Shown here one piece after another: positions 47,216 to 57,700 of a stretch of DNA of 64,000 bases (position 1 is its first letter; every line of letters starts with the position of its first letter). The stretch lies in contig NC_133934.1 of assembly GCF_031877795.1 (NCBI RefSeq), positions 106,704,610-106,768,609 on the forward strand. Reading direction: 5' to 3'. Below the pieces are notes generated by a model, which was not told the DNA's origin, searched no databases, and saw nothing but the letters and a program-made list of their open reading frames with translations. The stretch comes from Strix aluco. Its lineage: Eukaryota; Chordata; Aves; Strigiformes; Strigidae. Made by a program: the position numbers and the translations under genes.

Positions 47216-49811
47216 AAGAAAACTGGGGAAGCATTCACAGAACAGAGTACCAGAGAGCAGGGAATGCAACACAGATCTCTAAAACCCACGCAGCACCTGA
47301 AAGTTTCTTTGCTGCAATAACTTCATCTCAGGCCTCAGAAAAAAAAAAATCTATTACTGCTAAATGACAAAGTTAAAACTGGAAACACTAAGGACCAAGC
47401 TGTGAACAGAAAACTGCTCAGGACCAATTTGACTGAGAAAATAATTTTAAAATTTCTTAGGGAAATACCTTTGCTCTTGCAAAATGCCAGTTTATTGATA
47501 TTTCTTGAAGAAAAATAAATTTCTGCTAAGAAAGGTTACTTTGGTTCAAGGAGGATTTTCTGATCAAACCAAAAGGGAGAGGTGCCAATTCCAGAATGTA
47601 CTGACGGTTGCAGAGTCAATGATAAGACAGACTTAAGTTCAAACTGCATGCACGGAGAGACTTGGCACAGGGAATTGGACCTAAGACTCCATATAACTTC
47701 TGGCCTGGCCTGACCTGACCTGGGAGTAGCGTCTTTTCTACGTGTAATTGAATGCTCACTCTGACCCATATAAGAAAGATTCACATTATAGCCCAAGGTC
47801 AGCACACCTGTTTGGATGCAAGAAATGTATGTTTAAATTTCTATTTATTTCACATAAAGCATTGTTGGCATTTGAAAGCAGTTCTTCCAAAAACCTAAAT
47901 AAATACTCTACATGTTGGTGTATTCATATTCTGGTTCCTGTTAAGTCTTCCAGAAATGTCTGTTCTGTACCAGTGTAGAACAGGAAAGAGGTTTTACGGG
48001 ATAGGAGCCTGTTTCCTCTCCAGCTCTAGAAAAAATATCAGATAGACAGAAAGGAAATTAAGAATTTTATTACAAAAGAACCTTACAGCTTTATCCAAAA
48101 GCTCACTGGAGAAGATAATGAACTTCAAAATCAGGAGTACTTATTTTCAATTTATGTTCAACAATTTTTTTGCTAGTGTAACTTCAAGTTTAACTGAGCT
48201 ATGTCTGTTCAGCACTCATACAGAAGAAAGCTCTGTAACTCGTGACTCCTAAAACTGGAGTTTTCCACTCTCTTCTGAAAACAAAGTCCCTTTTCCTTCC
48301 CAGCTAAGTAGAATACTTTATACCTGTTAGCTGTTCAACTTCCTTTCACTGAAGTTTGATGTGAAACCATATCAGTCTATGGTCTTTGTCTGAAAGAGAT
48401 AGCTGAACTTTGGAAAGCATTTCTACTTACAGATCTTTCACTTGTCACCCAGGTATCATGGTGCTTTTTGTGTTTCCTATTTGGATGAATAAATCTTCAG
48501 ATGCCAGTTCTGCACACAACCCAAAACTCTAGCTTTTGGTCTCACACCCTGCCTCTAAGCTGGGGTGGCACAAAGCACGCAAGATGATGGGCTGTGTGCT
48601 TCCTTTCCCAACCCTGAAACTCCACACCCAAGCCCTCTGCAAGTTCCTTTCATCAAGAAGAGTTGTTATTATTAAGGACAAATTAGAAACTCCAAATAAA
48701 ACAGTCCAGTTGTAAAGTTTCAATCACCATCTATAGTCCTCTCTTCGTTCCAGCAAGTCCTAACCTTTCAGCCTTCTTGAGTCCCAGTGTGTGAATCTCC
48801 ACGTGTTGGATGATGAATGGCTGGTTTATCAACCATGTGACAGACAGGACGGAGAATGCCATGCCACAATGTGCTGGGTTATGTGACAACTCCACAGGAC
48901 AATGATAAAGGAAGATAAATGCAAAAGTTTCACAAATATTTGCTGACATTTGATAACTTGATCGGATCTAATCTCTGCTCTCCTAGATCTGACCTACGCA
49001 GGAAAAGTAATCAGTATGACTGTACCTAAACAGGAAAATGTGTGGACTCACTATATCAGTCTCTGATGAAGCAATTCTTAGCTGCCCGCAGAATAGGGCT
49101 CTTCTGGAACTGCTATGCCTGTCAATCTCCCACACAGACTAAAGGTTACATCGGCTTTCCAATCAAATAACAGAAGCTTTGCTGTTATCTTCAGAGATAG
49201 TCCTGATTAGAACCAAGGCAAGAGCAGAATTAGGGGCAAAGGTAGAATTCCTGCTCTGGGCAAAGATCTACTGAAGCATATGCATACTGCTCAGTAGTAT
49301 ACTGATCTCATCAGGGTTTCCTGCACAGCAGAGAATTTCATCGCACATAAAGACATTTGTATGAACAGGCTAAAGGCAGTACAGTTGTCAACTGGAAAAA
49401 ACTAAGCACAGTAAGGAAACACCACAGAAACAAAAAACACCACTTAAAACCTGAGTTTCAACCCTCTATCTTTAACTGAAAGCAACACCAAACACTTTAA
49501 AAAAAGTAGTTTACATAATGTGTAAAAAAGATATTAGGAAGAAAACTTCCATTGAGCCAGTCTGCTCTGATCTTCCACCCTGATATATAGTATTTCTCTC
49601 ATAACTGGAAGTCAAGAGGCTGCATGAGCAAGGGTCATTAATGGAAGCAAGTTGAGCTTACTTCACCAAGAGAGCTTTTCAAATCATCAAAAGCTCTCCC
49701 CACCTTCAGTGGTCAATACATTAGGCCACTGATTTTCAAGCACAGAAGAAAGGGCTTTAAGGGATTTTAACATTCCCCCTCCTCCCAAAAGCAGGATCAA
49801 CTCTAACTAAA
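47216..49811. other. Intergenic, nothing recognised
   Basis: A short five-base tandem (CTGGC/CTGAC units) lies at about 47700-47722. No other structure is visible. Confidence 0.5.
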
Positions 49812-50160
49812 TCAGAGAATTATAAAATCAGTTAGGTTGGAAAAGACCCTTAAGATTATTGGGTTCAACTGTAATAATTCATGACTGATGGCTGATGAAC
49901 AATGCTTGAAACTTTTCAATGATACCAACTCCGTATTTTGCTGAGGCCATTTCTTCCAGTCTTTCACTGTTTTTATGGAAAGTTTTTTCTAATGTATAAC
50001 CTGAATCTTTCTCATTACATTTTAAACATGTATTACTTCTTGTCCTATATACCCTAGAAGAGTAAGACATTACTTTATTCAGGTATATTTAAAGACTGTA
50101 CCCTCTCAGGCTTCTCTTCTTCTGGAGTTAACAAATTCAGCTTCCCCACTTATTTCACAC
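49812..50160 (-). mobile_element. CR1 LINE 3' portion, old copy
   Basis: Read on the + strand it begins AGAGAATTATAAAATCA (eroded 8-bp tail), then GTTAGGTTGGAAAAGACCCT and TTAAGATTATTGGGTTCAAC, the standard reverse complement of a CR1 3' UTR. It continues through GGAAAGTTTTTTCTAATGT, TTACTTCTTGTCCTAT and the GAAGAGTAA region, which are the reverse of CR1 sequence just upstream. Divergence is high. The inner limit near 50160 is approximate. Confidence 0.75.
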
Positions 50161-50980
50161 AAAATCAAGGTTCATGGAAATACGTTCATCGAACATAAGT
50201 ACTGTGAATCCAAATTATCTCACGTCATAGAGAATTTGCAGCTAAAAGCTATACAGGTTTCCTCCCCAACCCTTCACTGAACACAGCAGCTCTGCTAACC
50301 CGTCAGGTCAAGGCCATCCTGGACTCCACCATGACATCCCTCCCAGCCCATTCCTCTCTGCAGTGGGACTCGGCTAGATACGGCAGGGCCCAAGCACAGT
50401 CAGGCTACTGCAAACTTTGCTTCCTGCCCTCAGCTCCTCAACTCCTCTCATAACTGCCACCAGTAGAGTAAAGCCTGGATGAAAATATGCGAATCTGCAG
50501 GAAGTTTCCTACAGATTTCCTACAGGTGCAAAGGAACCCTGTGATACACAGGAATACAGCTCTCAGGAGAAGGGCCCTCACAAAGTATGTTGCAAGCTAT
50601 CCAATGTGATACAGAGGCACTGGATGACTCAATTGCAAAGTTCTGAAATTTAGTTTAGACAAACTACAGCTGCCTTTTAAAGAAGCACTCCAAACACACA
50701 GAGAATTAAATAGAATTAATAAGTAAAAAACACTGAAGCAAATTCAGTGGGTTTTGATAACCACTTTGGAGCTAAATAAACTCTGGGAAATAGATTCAGA
50801 AAGATGCTGATTTGTCACATGAGGTTGACTAGCTCTTTCAGGAATACAGAAAAGGGAACCCACTCCAAAACAGTTACAAAAAAGGAAGTTAGTGGCACAG
50901 AGAAGCTTAGATCACAAAGAGTTAGGCCAAGATGGATAAAGACAGCACAATCCCATGCTCAAAGCAACATTTAGTGTTAT
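50161..50980. other. Intergenic, nothing recognised
   Basis: No gene, RNA or nameable repeat is visible between the two minus-strand CR1 pieces. Confidence 0.5.
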
Positions 50981-51032
50981 CTAGAACCATAGACTCATTT
51001 AGGTTGGAAAAGACCTTTAAGACCACTGAGAT
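50981..51032 (-). mobile_element. CR1 LINE 3'-tail scrap
   Basis: The + strand reads GAACCATAGACTCATTTAGG, then TTGGAAAAGACCTTTAAGACC. This is the reverse complement of the terminal 50 bases of a CR1 3' UTR with a worn tail. Nothing CR1-like continues beyond it, so the insertion was extremely truncated or has decayed. Confidence 0.7.
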
Positions 51033-52235
51033 CTTAAATGAAGGGTTCCAGTTCACACTAAGAAAATGTATGTTAATGAAACTATGGAAATAGTGGCCTA
51101 AAATTGCTGTCAAGAAGTATAAATCTCTGGTAAGTGTTTTAATTGCTCCTATGCAAGTTCACAAAGACATTGCTTAAAGAACAGACTGGTGCTTTTGTAG
51201 ATTTTTTTTTTAAACCAAAATGACAGCATAGTAACAAATGATTGGCAGAAATTAAAAAATGAAATACTAATCAAAATGTACAAGACATTACAAAACAGAA
51301 AGTCAACACTATCACTCATTATCCATGTTTACAGAAACAAATTTTGGATCCCCTCCAACAGAGACAAAACTCCCAGCTCACCCAGAAGAGCAGAGGAGAG
51401 AATTTATTTTTCAAGTGCTTTCTACACCACTTGCTTAATTTTATCAGATATTTTACACCTTATGAAATAACTTCCCTATTCAAAGAAGTTCTGACTTGAT
51501 TTCAATCCTTTATCAAAGTTATTCATTCTTTCACTAACAGCAAATCTTAACTCTGTCTTAACAAACCTTCACCTGTTTAAGCCATTCTCAGGTGTGATTC
51601 ACACAGTGTCTGCAAAGTCTTCCTCTACAAAGCATAGGTAAATAAAAGATTTATATTGCTATTAAAAAAAAAAAAAAATTGGTCTTCTGGTCCCTTGGCA
51701 TCCTAGACACAATAATCTGCTGCCAGAAATCAGAGGCAGTGTTTAACATCCATTACACAGCCTGTGCCACAGGTAACAACACTTGCAGACAAGGAAACAC
51801 TAGCTGTGCAGAAGAGGCAGCGAAGTCTCTGTCCTCTGCTGTCACCTCAGTTATGTTCAGTCCCCACCGCAGGGACTGGCTCACTCGGCATGGCCATGCT
51901 CTGTTCTTTCCCACCTAAACAAAGTGTAGTGCTATGCTATTGCCTTAAAATACTGATTCCCTGCTGCTGCCAAATTACTTAAAGTGATGGCCAGAAAGGA
52001 GGGACATTGCCTAATAATTAACTAGTATAAACTGAAACAAAAATCCCCTGACAAGCCTTATTTTGAGGCCTGATGGTGATCACCAGCTACATTTTCTCCA
52101 ACTGAGACTTGAGAATATATTTTAAGGCATTAAAGATACAAGGATTGTATTTCATTTCTACTATAACACATTATTTTCATTTTTAGGAATAATTCTTAAC
52201 ATGCCAAAACCACCAACTAATCTTTACAAAATCTC
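51033..52235. other. Intergenic, nothing recognised
   Basis: Contains an A15 run at 51664-51678. The overlapping short frames at 51679-51982 show no domain. Confidence 0.5.
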
Positions 52236-52390
52236 TGGCTACAAGTCAGGGGTATTAGCATTTCCCCCTTACAGGTAGAAAAGCTGAGGTATAGAAGGCA
52301 ATGAGAATTACCAGCCATGAATGAGTGCTGGAGCTCAAAATTGAAACCAGCATCCTCGCTTCGACGGGTAGCTGTGCTCAGTTTCAGACA
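52236..52390 (-). mobile_element. MIR-like SINE remnant
   Basis: The + strand order TCAGGGGTATTAGCATTTCC, then CCCTTACAGGTAGAAAAGCTGAGG, then GGAGCTCAAAATTGAAACCAG parallels the reverse complement of MIR ('taggtactattattatccccattttacagatgaggaaactgagg ... ggcagagccgggattcgaaccca'). It is diverged, and orientation is inferred from this order. Confidence 0.5.
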
Positions 52391-53689
52391 GGGGAGGCAA
52401 TACAGCTCTAAAAGCAGCATTTAAAGCCTTTGCACACCATCCTTTCCCCAGTGCTGCTACGGGAAATATACCTGACACTCAACCAAAGTTGAGTGGCCAC
52501 TGGGGAAGAAGGGACTGAGGACATGGGGGGTATGAACTATTCTTACGAAGCGTGTCCACTCCGGGGCTGTAGAATGATTGCTGCCACAGGCTTTGCTGTC
52601 TCTTTATATATAAAAGGAGTCAACTTCTACCAATCTCTACTTGCTCACAGGCAAAGGACAAGGACAACCATAAAAACACTAGAAACCTTGTTGAAGCGAT
52701 AAATCAGCGCTGCTCAAGGTCCCCCATTCAATAGAAAATCCTTACTCAGTGAAGAAGCATATGCTTAACTTTATCACAGAAGCCAAAGCAGGTTGCATGC
52801 AGCAATGCTGGTGATTTGTTTGGAAGGCTGAAGGAAGAAGCAGGGATATGCATTTAGCTTATTTTTCCTGAAAAGAAACAACCTTTCATCTATTTGGGCA
52901 ATGTTGAGTTCAACAGAGATGCTGTGTTCAAGTATTTTGCTCTCAGAAATGTGAACAACTGCCCACAGGGCATTACCAGAGATGTGGCATTTCTCTCTGA
53001 AATCCTCTGCCAGACTCTGTAAAGGTTATACCCAGTTCTCAGGACCCATCAAATCCCATGGCAGCCAGCCCCAGGATGTATAGCCCTTTGGAGTGCTTGG
53101 AGTGCTAAATGCCAGCATTTGAGATGCCCTTCAGAAGGTTCCTCCACAGCTGACCTGTTACTTTGTACACATTTCTTTTACTCAGTGCTTGAGTTACAGA
53201 ACATTTTTATCTTATACTAGTGCTTTCAAAATGGATTAATGTTACAGGGTGGCAAGAAAACAGGCAGCAGTCCTGTCCATGGCAAAACACAGCCTGCTCT
53301 TATGGATGAGGATGCAACCATCGTGCCGGGAACCCAGTGGAGAACAGGCTTCCACACCTCCTGCACCGTGGGGAGAACCTCACATCGCAGCTGCGCGCTT
53401 TGCAGCACCACAGCAGGGCTGAGATAGAGAACCAGACCACAAAGCCAGAGCAACACACCCGGTATGTCACTTGTGGTGCATCTCCAGACCTTACAACAAA
53501 GGTGGATTTTGTCTCTTTCCAGGCAGAAGAGTCCTGCTGGGCCCCTCCCCGAGATCAGCAATGCCGTTCCCACCTGGGGAAAGTCCATCCTTCACGATCC
53601 CCTCGTGCCACTTGGTAAGTCAGGAGCACCCCAAATACCTTCTCCGTCGCTCACTGCTTCCTACCTGGCAATTTTATCCCAGCTCTCCT
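52391..53689. other. VASH1 5' flank, no exon recognised
   Basis: Unique-looking sequence that becomes steadily richer in GC toward the CpG island. Overlapping frames from 53226 onward reflect composition. No upstream coding gene or divergent exon was recognised. Confidence 0.5.
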
Positions 53690-54101
53690 GTTCCTCAACG
53701 CAACCTCCCCATGGAAACCTGCCCCCACTTCCAGCGGCGCCACCTCCCCGGGCCCCCCCGCCCCGCTCCCCCTTCTCCCTCACTCCCCAACTCCCCAGCG
53801 CAGACCGCGAGCTGCCCCTCGCGGCGACCGTTAAACGGTCGCTTCGTGGCGTGGCCCCGCCCCGCCCCCCTTATCGCGCGGCCGCAGCCGCCTCCCGCTC
53901 CTATCGCCCGCGGGCAGCCGCACGCCCCGGCCCCCGCCAGCGGCCGGCCAGCTCCGGGACGGCGGTGGGTGCCCGCCGCCACCCACGGCCTGCGAGACCC
54001 CGCGCAGCTCGGCCCAGCGCGGAGCGGAGGGGTGCGGCGCCCGGCCCAGCCCGGCCCCGCGCCGCCCCGCCCCGCCCCGCGCGGGGGCTTTGTTACCCCG
54101 C

Positions 54102-54284
54102 ATGCAGCATCGGCCGGGGAGGCGGCTGTCCCCGCCCGGCCCCCCGCCCCGCGGAGCGCACGGGAGGCGGCGCGGCGGGGGCGCCCCGGCGGCAGGCCCG
54201 CCCCGCGCGGTGCCCGCCGTCACTGCCGCGGGCGGTTGGGCCGCCGGCGCCGCCTTCCCCCCCCCCGCCGCCGCGGCGGCCTGA
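54102..54284 (+). other. Upstream ORF 1 of VASH1
   Basis: The ATG at 54102 opens a 60-codon Pro/Gly/Arg/Ala-rich frame ending in TGA at 54282-54284. It is only relevant if transcription begins upstream of 54100. Composition, not coding constraint, probably explains its length. Confidence 0.4.
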
Positions 54285-54340
54285 TGCGGCACCCGGCGCC
54301 GCCCTGCCCGGCTTGCTCCCCCCAGAGCCCTCCGCCTTGA
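54284..54340 (+). other. Upstream ORF 2 of VASH1
   Basis: The ATG at 54284 shares its A with the stop codon of uORF 1 (TGATG overlap). The frame is 18 codons and ends in TGA at 54338-54340. Confidence 0.4.
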
Positions 54341-54393
54341 TCTCTCCGGGGGGCGAGGCGGGGGCGGGACGCCCCGTGCCCGGTGCGCCGGCC

Positions 54394-54441
54394 ATGCGGG
54401 GCGCGGCCCCCGGCGGCCCGGCGGCGGGCGGCGGGCGTTGA
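54394..54441 (+). other. Upstream ORF 3 of VASH1
   Basis: The ATG at 54394 has G at -3 and C at +4. The frame is 15 codons and ends in TGA at 54439-54441, 15 bases before the VASH1 start. At this distance it could lower initiation at the main start if it lies in the mRNA. Confidence 0.5.
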
Positions 54442-54456
54442 GCGTGGGCGGCGGCG

Positions 54457-54723
54457 ATGCCGATGCCGGGGGGCGGCGGGGCCGCGGCCGCCGCCAGGCA
54501 CCCCCCGTCCGGCGAGGCGGCGGCGGCGCCGCGGGACGAGGAGCAGCAGGAGGAGGAGGGCGAGGAGGATCTCCGCGACGGCGGCGTCCCCTTCTTCGTC
54601 AACCGCGGCGGGCTGCCCGTGGACGAGCCCACCTGGGAGCGGATGTGGCGGCATGTGGGCAGGATCCACCCCGAGGGGGAGCGGGTGGCGCAGAGGATCC
54701 GGGGCGCCGCCGACCTGCCCAAG
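54457..54723 (+). CDS. VASH1: VASH1 exon 1 (coding part)
   Basis: This exon encodes residues 1-89. Residues 1-25 are a low-complexity Gly/Ala/Pro segment, followed by an acidic stretch (DEEQQEEEGEEDLRDGG) and then the conserved start of the folded region, FFVNRGGLPVDEPTWERMW to DLPK. The ATG at 54457 was chosen because it begins the MPMPGG reading. The second ATG at 54463 aligns with the human start (MPGG) and is a possible alternative. The -3 base is G for the first and C for the second, which favours the first. The exon ends at AAG|GTGAGG in phase 0. Confidence 0.95.
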
Positions 54724-57700
54724 GTGAGGACTTACCCCCCCCCCCCGCCCGGGGCTGGTGCGGCGCGGCGGGAGGGGCCGGGCCGACCCCCACGGGGCGC
54801 AGAAGGGAAGGGGGGAAACGGTGGCGACCTGCTGGGAGCGTCCGCTCGCCCCAGCTCGGGGGCCAGCCCCTGGGAAAAGGGCCCCTGCGCCGCTCCTGCG
54901 GGAAGCAGAGCCACGCTCTGGCTCGGAGTGCGGGAGGGTTCTGCGGGGCTCTGCCCGGCCCTGGGGCGCCGGCAGCACCCTCTTCTTCTGAGGCCTTGCT
55001 GGAAAACAGGCTTCAGATGGCTAATGTGCGAGCCCCCTGGGAGGGAGAGGGATTGCCCTAAAGAGGAAGACTGGATAAACGATGAAAAGATGAGGAGGGT
55101 CGGATTTAGAAGAGTCCGAATACTTGAGGTGGGAGCGCAAGTGAGACAGGCAGGGGTGAGGCTCTGAACCAGGAGAAATTAGATTTGGGTACAGCCTCCC
55201 CAGAAAAAGACATTCTTGCACAGAACCATGTCTGTCAGAAAAGAGACTCTTGATGCAAAAGAGTTGTAAGAGGAGTTAGCGAACGCTTACAGAGCTTGTT
55301 GCTGGTGTAGTGTCAGATGTGATTTACAAGTGCGTTCCTGGCCTTGATGCAGAGAACTCTATGAAAAGAGGAACCCGTGATCGTTTCACTTAACCTTGTG
55401 TCCCTGTGCCATACTGAAATACTTCCATGTGAATTCTTGTGATTGTTGCTATCTGTGCTGCACCTCAGCCGGAGGAAAATCTCCCCCGTTCATTGGCATC
55501 CTGTGAACAAAAGACATAGCAAACATTTGGTGTGTCACTCCACTGGGGGGTTATGAGAGTATTCCCATCACGCCAACAGAAGAAATTCACATACAAAAAG
55601 ATGAAGTTTTTTCTGCTCAGACTTTTTTAGCAAGGACTTACCTCCTTGGGAAGGTTAATTTGAAGTATGCAAGAACATGCTATTGTATAGTGCACAGGCA
55701 ATCTGTACTGGTTTCCACGACGAACTCTGGAGGAGCATGTGATGTAACATCCTTTGTGCAGTGAAGAGTTACAGGCATCTGTGGCAGCAACCAGAACAAA
55801 TCTTGAATCCTGATTACAGTCCCTATTCTAACCCCGTTAGACTTTTCCTTCCTTTAAAGATTTCCTTCCTCTTTTCTGACTTTGTCCCAAGCCTGGGTGA
55901 AGGCTGAAAACATGTTTCAGATCAATCAGAACACACACTACTTAAGTTCCTGACCAAAAGGGCCTGATTTGGGCAGGAGAGGTGAGGGAAATGGAAGGAA
56001 GAAGTTAAACAAGAGTCCAGTGCATGAAGGGAGGGAAATACAGTTGTTCAGTCTCTGGGTTTGGTCTTAATGTGAAGTACTTCCACTGTTCTCACTTTAT
56101 AGTCTTGGTGCCAGAGGGTTACAGTTAGGGGACACACGTGGTATGAGCTCTTGCAATAACAGGTGAAATTGGGCTATCCATTCTTTTTTTTGGTGTCTGC
56201 TAGCACCCCTGGGAACCAGATCTATAAACTCTATTCTGTCATCTGCAATCTGAGATCCCATTCCCAAACTCACCAGGCATACAGCTGAGAGGATGCTGGA
56301 ATGCAGGAAGGAGCACGGATGGATGGGCTCTGTTTCCGTAGCTCCTTTTCCCCTTTAGGAATGTGTTTTCATCTCTGAGGGCTGCTTATATCACCATCCG
56401 TCTCCACACCATCATGTTTCTTCAAATGGCTGATGCAACAGATGAGAATTAGGGCAATGAGTATACCCTGCAGGGCTAGCTCTTTGAAAAGCCAGGTACT
56501 CTCCATGTGCTGGAGGATGAATAGGCCTTCTTAGGTGTTGGGAATTGGACACTGGCTTGCCTACTCTGAAATTTTTGGCCTGTGTTGGGGGAAATAACTC
56601 TCAAAAGAGTTGTCCATAAACTAAACTTAATACCGTAAAACGATGACTGCAGGGAGGCAGTGAATAAGACTTTATAAATATGTTCACAGATCAGCTGCAG
56701 GGGCAGTGTCTTTCACTGGGGTGCTAATGCTCAGATATCTTCTCTGGCCTCCATTTCCTTCCAGTAGATTTGGGGTGAGTGGGCACTGAGTGAGCCATGC
56801 CAGGGTGGCAGGACATAGTTGATTGGCCATGCATGCTAGGCTTCAGAGTGCCACCCTCTCGTAGGCTGTTTCCTTTCTAGCAACAGGGTGGGGTATTACT
56901 TTGTTTGAAGCTGCTGGGACCATCAGATGGGTGCACACTGGAAATACAAAGTGATGTGTGCTTGCCTCATTAAGAAATGATGGATTTTAAATGAGGTGGT
57001 TACGAGGGCAAAGACAGGAAGAGTTGCATCTAATGGGCTCATATAAAGAGAGAGAGGGAGAAAAATCCAGTTTCTTCAGACAGGCTAACAATTGGCATTG
57101 GTATTGCTCCCATGTTGCTTGCAAAAGAAAGATTAGGGAGGTGCTTGGATACATATAAGCACCATAAACCAAACTGTTGCTAAACTAGGCTGGCCAGAAA
57201 GCACTTCTGTGATACGGGTAACAGTGGAGCTTTGTCTGTGCCTCACTCCCATCTGCCTTGTGTCACGCACAGCATGGCCCACTCAGTACCTGAAAATCTC
57301 TGTTGTTCTCAGGATCCCCTTTCTAAAAGCAGAGTCCCAATCCCATGCATGTAGCCAGCCTGCTGGGGTACATGAATCTAGGAGTGGGGTGATGCAACCC
57401 CTCCACAAGTGATGAGGGACCAAGGACATGTTCAGTCTGTTAAGCCTGGCAGAGGTATGTGCTCTGGGAAATCTGGGCTCTCTTCCTAGATCTCTCTCCA
57501 GCTTTCAGAATAACTAAAGGGAAAGCAGAATAGATCTGATTTCCTATCTTTTCTGTCACAAATAAATTCTTCTCTGCTTTCTGGAGGATTGTGAAGACTG
57601 CCTAGTATTTATAGCCTTTCTGAGATGTGTAGTGGATGATGCTGGGTAAGAACAAAGCATGAGGGTCTCCTATGCTGTCAGTGTGGGACTGAGGGATGGA

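Larger units (their letters stand above)
53690..55000 (+). promoter_or_regulatory. VASH1: VASH1 CpG island / promoter region
   Basis: About 1.3 kb of very GC- and CpG-rich DNA covers the first coding exon, its upstream region and the start of intron 1. It contains stacked GC-box (Sp/KLF-type) sequence, notably CCCCGCCCCGCCCC at about 54065-54079 and GCCCCGCCCC near 53860. A 19-base perfect palindrome lies at 53824-53842. No clear TATA box is seen, as is usual for CpG-island promoters with dispersed starts. The transcription start cannot be fixed from sequence, but it should lie upstream of 54457. The long open frames through this region on both strands are a by-product of low stop-codon density. 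Confidence 0.85.

Noticed and set aside
1-53000. Search for tRNA, snRNA, CRISPR arrays, operons or phage-like systems
   Set aside because: Nothing matching was seen. The window is vertebrate nuclear DNA, where bacterial-type features are not expected.
53464-54441. Open frames of 325 and 289 codons on the + strand and 209-252 codons on the - strand near the VASH1 promoter
   Set aside because: The region is extremely GC-rich, so stop codons are rare in all frames. The products are Pro/Ala/Arg/Gly low-complexity with no domain, and they overlap each other on both strands.
55021-55167. Continuation of the VASH1 exon 1 frame to 55167
   Set aside because: Homology to vasohibin stops exactly at AAG|GTGAGG (54723), and exon 2 resumes the protein in frame. 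The extra residues are intron 1.
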